A stretch of DNA of 64,000 bases from an uncultured Porphyromonas sp. (GCA_900538385.1 UWSO01000004.1:20545-84544), one strand, 5' to 3'; counted from the stretch's first letter, positions 17,673 to 27,641 are shown. Program-made: numbers and translations. The notes: generated from the sequence alone by a model not told the origin.

Positions 17673-18938
17673 TTACTTTGCTGAAATGGTAACTTCGATA
17701 GCGCCCATCGGGAAGCCGTCGAACGTGACGTCTCGATACTGCACCATCGGGTAGTCCTGCTCGATGCGGTTGATGATCAACTGATGCAGGACGCCCTGAC
17801 CAGCCCCATGGATGAAGATCACCTTGCTACCACGACGATCGAGTCGCTTGTCTAGCTCACGGCGGAAGTTCTTCAGCTGATAGAGCAGCACCTCGTGCGG
17901 AGTCATCCCCGTAGCATTCGGGAGGATACGCTCCGCCTCTAGCCCCACCTTCTCGATGGTTTGCTCGGGCGTTGCTGGCGCAACTTGTGGAGCTGCTGGG
18001 GCCTCGGGACGCTTGGGCTCAGACTTAGTCTTAGCTGTACTCTTCTTTGTAGGCTTTTGCGGTGCCTTTTGCGGTGCCTTTTGTGTAGCTGTCGCCTGCT
18101 CCGCACGCTCGATAGCACGCTGCGGCAAAGCTCCTGAGCGACTAGGCGTTGGCAGTGGCTCCTCTGCAGGAGCTTGCTGGGTGCCATCGTACGCCTCTAG
18201 GACGGGGATCACAAGCGCATCCTCATCAAAGAAGGGGTTCTCACGAAAGGAGTGACGCTTCACCAGTTTGACCACATCAATCCGCACTTGACGCTCTACG
18301 GGTGGCATGGAGCGATATGTACGCTCAGGCTTGTAGGCGATAAACTGGAAGTGTGAGACGGCATGATCGTTGATCTCCGACGCGTCAAACTCCTCGACGA
18401 GCACCCGCATATCCGGCTCTAGGACGCCTGCTGAGCGGAGTTTGTAGCCTCCCGCTGAGGTTGTCGTGCTATAAGTGAAGAGGAGATGGTAGTTGCTCTC
18501 GTTGATCAGATAAGTTTCGTAGGGAGACTGTCCGAAGTGCTCGTACGATACAGGCAGATAGGCGACATGCACCTGTAGCTGCTCGCCTCCTGAGCGGTCA
18601 AACCAAGGGCCCTTGGAGAGAGGAGCCACAAAGCTCAAGTCTTGATCTGCGCTATCGACCACCTCTGGGGTGGCGGGAGTCGCAGTGGGCGTACTGCTTT
18701 TGTCTGGCTTTGCAGGCGGCTGCACTGCTGGCTCTTGTCGCTTCACTACGGGGGGTTTGTATGCTGGTACGAAGGTGTCACGGCTGTCCACCACGACGCA
18801 TTCATGTATCGGTGTGGGTAGCTCGAAGCCGTCGGGGCCCTCGACCCACGCCACGCCACGCTCGATGCGCTTGACGACACCACCGCCCGACGCATTGAGG
18901 TAGCGGATAGTGTCTCCTACTTTTATATTCTGTGCCAT
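17673..18938 (-). CDS. DUF2027 domain protein with C-terminal Smr domain
   Basis: 421 aa cytoplasmic protein found in Bacteroidetes. Residues 1-60 form a small SH3-like or MutS2-KOW-like module (KVGDTIRYLNASGGGVVKRI). The middle (about 110-255) is the DUF2027 beta domain. A low-complexity Lys/Pro/Ala linker (QKAPQKAPQKPTKK region) spans about 275-335. The C-terminal Smr domain has VIFIHGAGQGVLH, the HGxG motif of this nuclease-like fold. Role unknown; Smr domains can nick or cleave nucleic acid. First gene of a group with the CYTH protein. Confidence 0.85.
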   Translation of the reverse strand: MAQNIKVGDTIRYLNASGGGVVKRIERGVAWVEGPDGFELPTPIHECVVVDSRDTFVPAYKPPVVKRQEPAVQPPAKPDKSSTPTATPATPEVVDSADQDLSFVAPLSKGPWFDRSGGEQLQVHVAYLPVSYEHFGQSPYETYLINESNYHLLFTYSTTTSAGGYKLRSAGVLEPDMRVLVEEFDASEINDHAVSHFQFIAYKPERTYRSMPPVERQVRIDVVKLVKRHSFRENPFFDEDALVIPVLEAYDGTQQAPAEEPLPTPSRSGALPQRAIERAEQATATQKAPQKAPQKPTKKSTAKTKSEPKRPEAPAAPQVAPATPEQTIEKVGLEAERILPNATGMTPHEVLLYQLKNFRRELDKRLDRRGSKVIFIHGAGQGVLHQLIINRIEQDYPMVQYRDVTFDGFPMGAIEVTISAK

Positions 18939-19342
18939 TGCTTATTTCTGTTTTCTATGCGAAGATACCAAAAATAGCCCAATCCGCTCACCTCATCGTC
19001 TTACGAAAATTCCATTTCCTCCGGAGGAATCGAAAAGTTCCTCCCTTGGAACTAAAAAGTTCCTCCCTTGGAACTCGAAAGTTCCTGCCTTGGAACTAAA
19101 AAGTTCCAAGAGGGGAACCATTTTTGGAACTCGTATATATAACGAATTCAGCACGATACAAACGACCTACACGAGTACCCCGCTCTATGGTGTCTCACAG
19201 ATCAAGGTTTTAAGGGACGCTCGATCACCTTGTCCTCTCGATGAGAATGGGTACATTTGTGGTGCTGTAGCTCTACAAAACATGATGCTAGAGCGATCAA
19301 TTTCTCAAACGCTCCGATGACACTAATCAAATCACATAGTAT
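18939..19342. repeat. Intergenic region with 22-bp tandem repeats
   Basis: 404 bases between divergent genes and no plausible gene. 19033-19125 holds about four units of 22 bp, each with GTTCCTCCCTTGGAACT plus an A-rich spacer. Each unit is itself an inverted repeat (GTTCC / GGAAC), and the last is inverted. A CCGGAGGAA/TTTCCTCCGG hairpin lies just before (about 19013-19030). A promoter for the BspA-like gene follows at 19229-19259. Confidence 0.7.
19229..19259 (+). promoter_or_regulatory. Promoter of the BspA-like gene
   Basis: CTTG at 19229-19232 and TACATTTG at 19252-19259 are separated by 19 bases, matching the Bacteroidetes -33/-7 spacing. The leader to the ATG at 19343 is about 75 bases. 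Confidence 0.6.
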
Positions 19343-21742
19343 ATGAAGCATTTCTACTCCTTATTAACCTATGCACTCTCCTTACTCTTATGGTGGGGGC
19401 TTGTGCCACTATCGGCTCAGACCACGATCGAGGTCACAGAGCCTGGCTCGCTACAGAAGAAGCTAAGCGAGACGACCGAACTGTCTAATCTAGTAATCAC
19501 GGGGTCGCTCAATGCGGACGACTTCGGAGCGCTGAGAAAGACGGCTGGCATCACGACGCTTGATCTCTCTGGCGTGGCGGTGGTCGCTGGCGGTAGCTAC
19601 GAAGGCAATCCCTATCTGTCGGAGAAGGTCGAAACGGTGCCTGGCACTATGCCTGGTTACTTCCTCTTTGCGGGCGAGCTAGCAGAGAGTCTCACCACCA
19701 TCACGCTACCTAACAGCGTGACTCGACTAGGTACTCGCTGCTTGCAAAATGGTGGCAAGCTGACCGAAATACATCTGCCTAGCGGACTCTCCTATGTAGG
19801 CGAATTGTCATTTGGCTGGTGCGAGAGCCTAGAGGCTATTGAGCTCCCTGAGTCGATTGACTCGCTTGGGTCTTCAGCCTTCGAGGGGTGCAAGCTACTC
19901 GCACAGGTGGAGATACCTAGCGAGGTCAGCTATATAGGTAAGTCTCTCTTTCAGGATTGCGCGGCGCTCTCCAAGGTAACGCTACCCGCTACGATGCGTG
20001 AGATCTCCTTCTCTACCTTTAAGGGCTGTACCTCTCTTGAGGAGCTAGACCTCCCAGAGATGCTTAGCACGATCGGCGTCTCAGCCTTCGAGGGATGCAC
20101 GAGTCTCTCCGAGATACAGCTGCCACCACTGATGCGCACTATCGAGCATGACGCATTCAATGGCTGCGTGGAACTCAAGAGTGTCACCATACAGAGTATG
20201 GCGCTGGAGACTATCGGCGACCAAGCATTTATGAACTGCAAGGCACTGAAGGAGATCATGCTCCCTGCTGGTGTGACTAGAATCGGAGGCAACGCCTTCA
20301 GCGGTTGCGAGGCTCTTGCTAGTATCGTCTTGCCCTCTAAGCTCAAGACACTGATGGGCGGTGCTTTCGCTCGCACAGCGATTACTGAGGTGACGATACC
20401 GAACAGGTGCGAGGAGATACTCTACGGAGCTTTTGCCAATTGTAAGAGTCTAAAGACGGTGACACTGCCTCACTCGATGCAAAAAATGAGTGACAAGGCT
20501 TTCGGTGGTTGTGAAGCGCTCAAGACTGTGATCGTGACCAATCCGACGCCCATCGTCCCTAACAAGGAGGAGGATCTAGCTGGTCTAGCCGACCTCTCCG
20601 CTATGAGCGAGCTGACGCTCGTCGTACCTGAGGGTACCAAGGCTGCTTACGCTGCTGCTGATGGGTGGAAGGCGTTTGCCAATGTATCGGAGATGCTGAC
20701 GCTCACCGCTGAGGTCTCTGCCGAGAAGCCATTAGAGGGGACCATCATCGCTCTGACGACTCCTGAGTTATACCGTGTAGTCAAGCTCACTGGTACGATA
20801 ACGAGTGCCGACCTGGAAGCGCTCGCAGAGCTGCATCGTATGCAGGAGCTAGACCTCGGCGAGGTCACTTACGATGCTGAGGAGAATCCGCTAGAGGGCT
20901 TCAACTTCAAAGAGTACGCTCAGCTGCGCAAGCTGACCTATCCTAAGCAGCTCACGACGATTCCCGCCTCTAGTTGTAGTCAAGCGATGCTTCTCGAGGA
21001 GGTAGTGCTACCAGAGGGTGTGACCAACATTGAGGAGGAAGCCTTTAGCTACTGCACCGCACTGCGTAGTATAGCGCTACCTCAGACCGCTCTGAACCTT
21101 GGCGAGAGCGTTTTCCATGGCTGCGCTTCGCTAGAGGCAATCGTCTTCCCCGATAGCATAGAGCTAATTCCAGACTACGGCTTCTTCGACTGTGTCTCGC
21201 TGCAGGAAGTTCGCTTTCCTAAGAAGGTTGCCGACATAGGTGAGCAAGCTTTTGCCAATTGCTCACACATCAAGCAGATCTGGCTGGACGAGAACGTTAA
21301 AGAGATCAAGGAGATGGCTTTCTTCGCATGTGATGCCCTAGAGACGATCACGACGCTTCGTGAGGAGGCTCCTGTCACGTCAGAGAGCGCTTTCACCGAG
21401 GAGCATTACGAGAAGGTGATGGTCGTTGTCGCTTCAGAGGAAATCAAGGAGGCTTACCAAGCAGCGGAGACATGGTGCAACTTTAAGAACTACAAGGTCG
21501 ACCCGACGATCGCCGTTCCCATACAGCAGCCAGAGATGGTCATACCTGCTGTCGTGTACGGTGCTTTAGCTGCGCTTCATCTCGAGCTAGCTGATGCTAA
21601 GAGTCTCGTCTCTATCTACTCGCCTAGCGGTCTACAGCTAGCTTCTCATTATCTGCCTGCTGGTACTTATGAGCTGCCACTCGCAGAGGGTCTTTATATT
21701 GTTACTGTCAATCAATCAAGCTACAAGGTATATGTACGCTAA
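19343..21742 (+). CDS. BspA-like LRR surface protein with T9SS-type tail
   Basis: 799 aa predicted secreted protein. A signal peptide is visible (YALSLLLWWGLVPLSAQ). About 16 or more 23-residue repeats of the BspA/Treponema LRR_5 type follow, with the pattern L-x-x-I-x-LP-x-x-x-x-x-IG-x-x-AF-x-x-C (for example SLEAIELPESIDSLGSSAF and SLSEIQLPPLMRTIEHDAF). Repeats span about residues 110-400 and 490-680, split by a non-repeat segment. The C-terminus (VSIYSPSGLQLASHYLPAGTY ... GLYIVTVNQSSYKVYV) resembles a T9SS type A sorting domain. BspA proteins bind host matrix or other bacteria; binding here is inferred. The next gene starts inside its last 11 bases. Confidence 0.88.
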   Translation: MKHFYSLLTYALSLLLWWGLVPLSAQTTIEVTEPGSLQKKLSETTELSNLVITGSLNADDFGALRKTAGITTLDLSGVAVVAGGSYEGNPYLSEKVETVPGTMPGYFLFAGELAESLTTITLPNSVTRLGTRCLQNGGKLTEIHLPSGLSYVGELSFGWCESLEAIELPESIDSLGSSAFEGCKLLAQVEIPSEVSYIGKSLFQDCAALSKVTLPATMREISFSTFKGCTSLEELDLPEMLSTIGVSAFEGCTSLSEIQLPPLMRTIEHDAFNGCVELKSVTIQSMALETIGDQAFMNCKALKEIMLPAGVTRIGGNAFSGCEALASIVLPSKLKTLMGGAFARTAITEVTIPNRCEEILYGAFANCKSLKTVTLPHSMQKMSDKAFGGCEALKTVIVTNPTPIVPNKEEDLAGLADLSAMSELTLVVPEGTKAAYAAADGWKAFANVSEMLTLTAEVSAEKPLEGTIIALTTPELYRVVKLTGTITSADLEALAELHRMQELDLGEVTYDAEENPLEGFNFKEYAQLRKLTYPKQLTTIPASSCSQAMLLEEVVLPEGVTNIEEEAFSYCTALRSIALPQTALNLGESVFHGCASLEAIVFPDSIELIPDYGFFDCVSLQEVRFPKKVADIGEQAFANCSHIKQIWLDENVKEIKEMAFFACDALETITTLREEAPVTSESAFTEEHYEKVMVVVASEEIKEAYQAAETWCNFKNYKVDPTIAVPIQQPEMVIPAVVYGALAALHLELADAKSLVSIYSPSGLQLASHYLPAGTYELPLAEGLYIVTVNQSSYKVYVR

Positions 21743-23591
21743 GCAATCACAACTCTATACGATATTTCTAGCTAGTCTCCTCCTCCTTTTCGGCTGGGGG
21801 AGCACTAGCTCCTCGCTACAAGCACAGAGCGTCATCCCCGCATCGGAACAGCAGGCTCTACTCGAGATCTATGACCAGTGCGGTGGCTCTGGTTGGGCTG
21901 AGGGGTACAATTGGCGCACTGCTTCAGGAGCAGACAAGTACGCTGGTGTAATCATCGAAGGCGGACACGTGCAGGGCATTGCCCTCGATGGGGTAGGACT
22001 GACGGGACAACTACCGAAGAGCTTCTTTACCGCCTTCCCAGAGCTACGCCTTGTGGGACTATCCAGCAATAAGCTCTCAGGTCCTATCCCCGAAGCATTT
22101 GGCTCAATGACTAAGTTGCAGGCGCTCACGCTCAGTGGCAATCTATGGACGGGACAGCTACCTAACCTAGATAAGCTGGTCAATCTGAAGATCCTACACT
22201 TGGCAAACTTCTATAATGTAGACGACAAAGACAATGTGATCTCAGAGGTGACAGGTACGCTACCCGACATCTCCAAGATGCCTCAGCTGGAGTATCTCGA
22301 TGCTTCCTTCTCCAATCTCTCAGGACAGCTGCCCGAGCAGATCGGACGCTGTCGCAATCTGCAGGTCCTAGAGCTGTCCGCTAATCAGCTGACGGGCTCT
22401 ATCCCCGCCTCTATCGGTGAGTGTACCGAGCTGCAGATCCTCTCTGTCCAAAACAACAAGATGAGTGGCGAGATACCAGATCTAAGCTCCCTTGTCAACC
22501 TCGGCAAGCCCCTAGAGTTAGGACTTGGCGTTACAGAGCCGGGACGACTTTACCTCAACAGCAACCAGTTCACAGGACCCTTCCCCGAGAGTATCGTAAT
22601 GTTGCCTCGCTTGCAACGCTTCTCCTGTGCTGACAATAAGCTTACTGGCTCTCTGCCAGAAGACTTAAGCACGATGGAGGACTGCGAAGCGTTTTTTGCT
22701 GATCATAACCAGTTCACAGGTGCATTGCCTCAACAATTACCGACGAAGCTCTGGTACTTGGATCTAGGGTACAACCAGTTCACAGGCTCCATCCCCGCCA
22801 CTTGGCAAGATGCGACTGAGCTGGGTAAGATATCCCTGAGAAACAACAACCTCTCAGGCACCGTGCCAGCGATCTACAAGAAGCTCAAGAACCTAGACAT
22901 GATTGATGTGCGCAACTGTCGCCTTTCCTTTGCGGACTTTAAGGCGTGGGATGCCTTCATCAAAAACAAAGACTGCATCTTCCGCTTTGGTATGCAGCAA
23001 GCTTATAGTGAGCGTCATGAGGAGAGCGTCACGTCAGGTAGCGATGTCACTTTTGACGCGACCTATCCTGGCACGCTCATCGGCGATGAGCACTATAGGT
23101 GGTACAATCTGACCACGCTACAGCCGGTCCCCAACGCTAATGAGGCTAAGCTAACGCTCCACGGAGTCTCCAAAGAGGACGCTTGTCGTTACGTCTGCCT
23201 TATCACGAGTGTCAAGATGGGCAGCACACAGCCACGCTCGGCGCTACGTGAAGCCGATAATGAAGGGGTGGAGTCAGACGACCTGCAGCCGACACTGCGA
23301 TCAGGATTTTGGGAGCTAACGGTCGACGGATACTTCAACGGTACCGACACGCCCATCCCGACAGCAGACAACCCGCAGGTTTACTACGACAGTGAGGCGC
23401 AGCAGCTCCATCTAGAGAGCGCAGAGTCTGTCACGTCGCTGATGATCGTTGATCTCTCGGGTGCCGTCGTGGCACGTCTGGAGCCTGCTGGAGTCGCCGT
23501 GCTGGCGCTACCTCTAGCGACAGGCAAGTATGTCGCACTGCTCAATAGAGCAGACGGAAGCCACGCTGCGATCCCCTTCCTCGTACGATAA
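21732..23591 (+). CDS. Plant-type LRR surface protein with T9SS-type tail
   Basis: 619 aa predicted secreted protein. The signal peptide is YTIFLASLLLLFGWGSTSSSLQAQ. Residues about 30-100 look like an LRR N-terminal cap (LLEIYDQCGGSGWAEGYNW). Repeats of about 24 residues follow with the plant-type signature (LSGPIPEAFGSMTKLQAL, LTGSIPASIGECTELQIL, FTGSIPATWQDATELGKI), to about residue 400. The tail (LMIVDLSGAVVARLEPAGV ... GKYVALLNR) resembles a T9SS sorting domain. The chosen ATG lies 11 bases inside the previous gene, which suggests translational coupling; an upstream in-frame ATG at 21669 would place 21 more residues before the signal peptide. Confidence 0.85.
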   Translation: MYAKQSQLYTIFLASLLLLFGWGSTSSSLQAQSVIPASEQQALLEIYDQCGGSGWAEGYNWRTASGADKYAGVIIEGGHVQGIALDGVGLTGQLPKSFFTAFPELRLVGLSSNKLSGPIPEAFGSMTKLQALTLSGNLWTGQLPNLDKLVNLKILHLANFYNVDDKDNVISEVTGTLPDISKMPQLEYLDASFSNLSGQLPEQIGRCRNLQVLELSANQLTGSIPASIGECTELQILSVQNNKMSGEIPDLSSLVNLGKPLELGLGVTEPGRLYLNSNQFTGPFPESIVMLPRLQRFSCADNKLTGSLPEDLSTMEDCEAFFADHNQFTGALPQQLPTKLWYLDLGYNQFTGSIPATWQDATELGKISLRNNNLSGTVPAIYKKLKNLDMIDVRNCRLSFADFKAWDAFIKNKDCIFRFGMQQAYSERHEESVTSGSDVTFDATYPGTLIGDEHYRWYNLTTLQPVPNANEAKLTLHGVSKEDACRYVCLITSVKMGSTQPRSALREADNEGVESDDLQPTLRSGFWELTVDGYFNGTDTPIPTADNPQVYYDSEAQQLHLESAESVTSLMIVDLSGAVVARLEPAGVAVLALPLATGKYVALLNRADGSHAAIPFLVR

Positions 23592-23639
23592 CACGATCAG
23601 CCGTCCACCTGCGTGGTGTGGTGAGGCTATCCCCTCAAG

Positions 23640-23681
23640 ATAGGAGCTATACCCGCGAAGGTGTAGCTCCTATTTTATTTT
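23640..23681 (+). terminator. Intrinsic terminator after the plant-type LRR gene
   Basis: ATAGGAGCTATAC pairs with GTGTAGCTCCTAT and is followed by TTTATTTT, about 50 bases after the stop codon. Confidence 0.85.
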
Positions 23682-23740
23682 CATCGCTGCTAGATGGCAA
23701 TCCCGCTTCAGATAAATCTTCGCTTGTGCGAGTTTATTTG

Positions 23741-23748
23741 TACCTTTG
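23741..23748 (+). promoter_or_regulatory. Bacteroidetes -7 promoter element
   Basis: TACCTTTG lies 26 bases before the ATG of the S1-like protease gene; no clear -33 TTTG at the ideal distance. Confidence 0.55.
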
Positions 23749-23773
23749 AGAGAATATCTTTCGGACTATCCCT

Positions 23774-26146
23774 ATGAATAGACTCGACACAGCTCTAGTG
23801 ACGACAGCTTTGCGTCGGTTCATGACTTGCTCCCGTGCGTATCTCTTGTCCTACGGCAAGTGCGTATGCTTCTCTCTCATTGCGCTTCTGCTTGCTCTGC
23901 CCGTAGCGGCTCAACTAGCGACGCCTATCCCAGCTGCTATAGTGACGGATCTGGGTGAGCGTCATGCTACGCTACGTAATGCGCAAGGAGCTTACCAGCT
24001 CCATGCGACCTCTCGCACGGAGTCTGCTAGCACATTACGGCAGCAGACTGAGACAGCACCATCGGGCTTACGGCTCCTAGAGCTACCCACGATAGAGTAC
24101 CGCCAGCTACCCGAGAGCAAGCTCTGGGGCGACTGGCTGGTGATGCCCTCGGGAAGGTATGCTTGGCAGGGTATCCTGCAGCTTGAGAAGGCTGGCTGGA
24201 ACACGCTTTACTTTGATCAATATCAGCTGAACCGTGGGGATATGCTCCTTATAACTAATGAAGAAGGTGAGGTGCGAGGCGCTTTTACCGAGGCAAACAA
24301 TGTCTCGTCTCATAGTCTTACTACCGCTCCGCTTTATGGAGAGCGACTCATGGTCTACTACTATCCCGCTAGTGGTGAGCGCCGAAATATCCCGTGGCAA
24401 CTGTCGGGCATTACGACAGCTCTGCTCACAACTGTTGGCGAGGAGCTACCACCTGCAGTCGGAGGACATCAAGAACCAGGCTCTCCGTGGTTTATCTTGA
24501 AGGGACTGGAGTGCGCGGAGGCTACGGTGCGGCATCCAGAGGTAGAGCGCATCGCTCGCAGTGAGCTCTTGCTGATAGTGCGGGGGCGCTACTTATCGTC
24601 AGGTACATTGATCAACAACAGTCGCCTAGATGGAGATCCACTCGTCCTGACGGCAGCCCACTGTCTCAATGCTAGCTATAAGAACAGAGAGCTCGACTAT
24701 GTGCGTCAGAGTGCAGAGCAGACGGTCTTTTACTTCAACTACTTTAGCCCTACGGGCGAGCCTCTAGTTAATGGCATCGAGGAGCAAACACTAGCCGGTG
24801 CCGAGCTAGTAGCCTACAATGAGGAACACGACATGTGCTTACTCCGTATCACGGGCGTTCAGCCCGCTACGCCACAAGGGCAGTGCCCTATTCCTCAGAG
24901 CTATAGGCCGTACCTTGCTGGTTGGAATGCTGAGCGTGAATTTCCCGCGCCTGTCATCGGTATACACCATCCGAAAGCCTCTGTACGTCGCTATAATAGA
25001 GCTGACGAAAAGCCCCCTCTAGAGAGTTACGATATAGCCTCGGTGCCTGTTCAGTGGGTCAATTCGCACCTACACATTAAGAAGTGGGATGTCGGGACGA
25101 CAGCTGGAGGCTCATCGGGGTCGGGACTCTTTGATAAGAATCATCACCTCATCGGTGCCCTCTCTGGAGGAAACTCCTACTGCTCGACTCCGTACAATGA
25201 CTATTACTACGCTCTGAGCGAAGTCTTCACGGGCTATCCAGACGATAAGTGTCTGAAGCCGCACTTAGCTCCAACGAGTGACCAGACTATACTCGAGGGA
25301 TTAGATCCTTTTGCAGCAATGCCTCCCGTACGTCTCTCACATCAACTTTACAGTCTGATGCGTGACAGTGTCGCTATTCGCACCATCAATACAGCTGTCA
25401 GGGGCATAGCTGTGCGCTACGACATCGACACCTCCGTGCTGTACCTCGGCTCCGTGCTGGTCATGGGAGCTATGCGGGAGTGGCCTCCTGTGACGCTCGC
25501 TATATATAGAGACGAGGGGGGCAAACCTGGCAAGAAGCTCTACGAGCAGACGCTACCGAAGCCTTCGTATCTATTAGTAAATGATGCAGGACAAAGTCCG
25601 CAGCAGCGAATACTCTCAGATGCCTTCCAAGCCTTCTTCCCTGCAAAGGAAGGCGAGCCTCTGACACTGTCCGCAGGCTCTTACTACATAGCACTAGAGG
25701 GGAGCGAGGGCAAGGCTCTGTCAGCGCCTTTGCTCATGAGCAAAGCGCAGCCTCACACCACACCCTATGCGTGGCACCTAGTCGGCTCTACTTGGGAGCC
25801 CGCAAAGCTAAGCGGAGCTCCTTATCTGGGTCATTACTGGGTAGATCCCATCTTCTTGGGGAAGCTCAAAGCGGGCGGAACAACCGCTCCAGAGTCTGCG
25901 AACGAACCTCGTGTGATGCTGTCGGGGGAGCGTCTATACATCCTGTTACCAGACTCATGGTTCGTAGGAGATACCCCCGTAGAGCTTGAGCTATACAGTG
26001 CTACTGGTCAGCACATCTTGTCGCTTCCACTGACGAACGTTTCCTCATCCCTATCCCTTGCCGACTACGCTCTGCAGTCAGGCATTTACATCGTACATCT
26101 TACTGGAGCTGGTGAGCGGTACAACTGCAAGCTCATTCGCCCATAA
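23774..26146 (+). CDS. Secreted trypsin-fold serine protease with T9SS-type tail
   Basis: 790 aa predicted secreted protease with a chymotrypsin fold similar to lysyl endopeptidases. The signal sequence is long (start charged, then FSLIALLLALPVAAQ at about residues 36-50); translation could also start at the ATG at 23822. Residues about 50-240 look like a propeptide or N-terminal domain. The catalytic triad is visible: His296 in LTAAHC, Asp353 in EEHDMCLLRI and Ser448 in GGSSGSGLFD. The C-terminal part (about 500-700) is beta-rich, and the last 80 residues (VELELYSATGQHILSLPL ... GIYIVHLTG) resemble a T9SS sorting domain. Cleavage specificity is unknown. Confidence 0.87.
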   Translation: MNRLDTALVTTALRRFMTCSRAYLLSYGKCVCFSLIALLLALPVAAQLATPIPAAIVTDLGERHATLRNAQGAYQLHATSRTESASTLRQQTETAPSGLRLLELPTIEYRQLPESKLWGDWLVMPSGRYAWQGILQLEKAGWNTLYFDQYQLNRGDMLLITNEEGEVRGAFTEANNVSSHSLTTAPLYGERLMVYYYPASGERRNIPWQLSGITTALLTTVGEELPPAVGGHQEPGSPWFILKGLECAEATVRHPEVERIARSELLLIVRGRYLSSGTLINNSRLDGDPLVLTAAHCLNASYKNRELDYVRQSAEQTVFYFNYFSPTGEPLVNGIEEQTLAGAELVAYNEEHDMCLLRITGVQPATPQGQCPIPQSYRPYLAGWNAEREFPAPVIGIHHPKASVRRYNRADEKPPLESYDIASVPVQWVNSHLHIKKWDVGTTAGGSSGSGLFDKNHHLIGALSGGNSYCSTPYNDYYYALSEVFTGYPDDKCLKPHLAPTSDQTILEGLDPFAAMPPVRLSHQLYSLMRDSVAIRTINTAVRGIAVRYDIDTSVLYLGSVLVMGAMREWPPVTLAIYRDEGGKPGKKLYEQTLPKPSYLLVNDAGQSPQQRILSDAFQAFFPAKEGEPLTLSAGSYYIALEGSEGKALSAPLLMSKAQPHTTPYAWHLVGSTWEPAKLSGAPYLGHYWVDPIFLGKLKAGGTTAPESANEPRVMLSGERLYILLPDSWFVGDTPVELELYSATGQHILSLPLTNVSSSLSLADYALQSGIYIVHLTGAGERYNCKLIRP

Positions 26147-26182
26147 CCACTTAACTAGACAGTTTACTTACACACTTAATAT

Positions 26183-27025
26183 ATGCGTACAATATCCTCT
26201 ACAGCCATCACAGACTTGGTGGAGAAGCTTTGCATAGAGGCCTGTGTCAACCTATCGCCCGACATCGAGGCTGCCATGCAGCAGGGCGCAGAGCGAGACC
26301 GCTCGCCTCTAGCACGAAACGTACTGAATACCATCATCGAAAACGTTCACATAGCACGCAGTGAGCGTGCTCCCATGTGTCAAGATACGGGTATGACCGT
26401 CATCTTCGTCGACATGGGACAGGATCTGCACGTCGAGGGAGATCTGATCGAAGACGCTATCAACGAGGGCGTCCGCAGAGGCTACACCCACGGCTACCTG
26501 CGCAAGTCCGTCGTGAGCGATCCGATACATCGACACAATACGGGAGACAACACCCCCGCCGTCATCCACTACCGCATTGTGCCTGGTGACAAGATGCATA
26601 TCACCGTCGCTCCAAAAGGCTTCGGCAGTGAAAACAAAAGTGCACTTTCGATGCTTACTCCCAGCCAAGGGGTAGCCGGCATCAAGCAGTTTGTCCTCGA
26701 TACCATCTCTCACGCTGGCGGCAACCCCTGTCCGCCGATCATCGTCGGCATCGGCATCGGAGGCACGATGGAGCGCTCGGCTGAGCTAGCCAAGCGTGCC
26801 TTACTACGTCCTATCGGTGAGCGTCATCCCGATCCCGCCGTCGCTGAGATCGAGGAGGAGCTACTCCAAGAGATCAATAAGATGGGCATCGGCCCGGCCG
26901 GCTTCGGTGGAGACACCACGGCTCTAGCCGTCGCCATCAATACGGGTGCAACACACATTGCCGGACTACCCGTAGCGGTCAATATCAGTTGCCATGCGAC
27001 ACGTCACGCTGAGGGTACACTATAA
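26183..27025 (+). CDS. Class I fumarate hydratase / tartrate dehydratase, alpha subunit
   Basis: 280 aa catalytic subunit of the iron-sulfur (class I) hydro-lyase family; it probably hydrates fumarate to malate, or dehydrates tartrate. Cluster cysteines are expected in APMCQDTGM, in GGNPCPPIIVGIGIGG and in NISCHATRHAEGT; all three are present. The protein corresponds only to the N-terminal (Fumerase) domain, and the next gene supplies the C-terminal domain. The two genes are 11 bases apart. The choice between fumarase and L(+)-tartrate dehydratase cannot be made from sequence reading alone. Confidence 0.88.
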   Translation: MRTISSTAITDLVEKLCIEACVNLSPDIEAAMQQGAERDRSPLARNVLNTIIENVHIARSERAPMCQDTGMTVIFVDMGQDLHVEGDLIEDAINEGVRRGYTHGYLRKSVVSDPIHRHNTGDNTPAVIHYRIVPGDKMHITVAPKGFGSENKSALSMLTPSQGVAGIKQFVLDTISHAGGNPCPPIIVGIGIGGTMERSAELAKRALLRPIGERHPDPAVAEIEEELLQEINKMGIGPAGFGGDTTALAVAINTGATHIAGLPVAVNISCHATRHAEGTL

Positions 27026-27036
27026 TATATAGAGAC

Positions 27037-27594
27037 ATGGAAGAGAAAAAGATACTCAGAGCCCCCTTTACGACAGAGATGATTACTCCGCTCAGAGCGG
27101 GAGATATGTGCTACATCTCGGGGACTATATACACAGCACGTGACGCAGCGCATCTGCGTCTTGTCGAGATGCTAGAGCGAGGTGAGGAAATGCCCTTTGA
27201 CTTTGCTGGGCAGGTCGTTTACTATGCCGGTCCTTGCCCTGCTAAGCCTGGACAACCTATCGGCTCCGTCGGCCCCACTACGGGAGGACGTATGGATGCC
27301 TATTCGCCAACGCTCATAGCGCACGGTCTGCGTGTGATGATCGGCAAGGGCTTGCGTAGCCCGGAGGTCGTTGATGCGATCAAGCAGTACAAAGGCGTTT
27401 ACTTCGCCGCCATCGGTGGAGCAGCTGCCCTGATGGGCAAGTGCGTCAAGGAGGCCGAGGTGATCGCCTTCGACGACTTAGGGCCCGAAGCAATCCGCAA
27501 GCTGCGTGTCGAGGAGCTCCCCGTCATCGTAGCTGTAGACAGCCTCGGAGGTGACGTCTACTCGCTCGGACGCTCGCAGTACGCCCGCCGCTAG
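27037..27594 (+). CDS. Class I fumarate hydratase / tartrate dehydratase, beta subunit
   Basis: 185 aa subunit matching the Fumerase C-terminal domain. Motifs include GDMCYISGTIYTARDAAH, YYAGPCPAKPGQPIGSVGPTT (substrate-binding loop), GRMDAYSP, MIGKG and GGAAALMGKCV. It would form a heteromer with the alpha subunit encoded just upstream. In many bacteria both domains sit in one polypeptide of about 540 aa; here they are separate genes. Both lie as an isolated metabolic pair within a block of surface-protein genes. Confidence 0.88.
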   Translation: MEEKKILRAPFTTEMITPLRAGDMCYISGTIYTARDAAHLRLVEMLERGEEMPFDFAGQVVYYAGPCPAKPGQPIGSVGPTTGGRMDAYSPTLIAHGLRVMIGKGLRSPEVVDAIKQYKGVYFAAIGGAAALMGKCVKEAEVIAFDDLGPEAIRKLRVEELPVIVAVDSLGGDVYSLGRSQYARR

Positions 27595-27641
27595 TCTGCA
27601 AGACTCAAGACACTTTATACAACAATATCCCTAGTAAAACT

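Noticed and set aside
19033..19125. CRISPR-like array
   Set aside because: The units are contiguous 22-bp tandem copies with only a few spacer bases that are also alike, and no cas gene is near.
23774..26146. Gingipain
   Set aside because: The catalytic residues are His/Asp/Ser of a trypsin fold; the Cys-His caspase-like fold of gingipains is absent.
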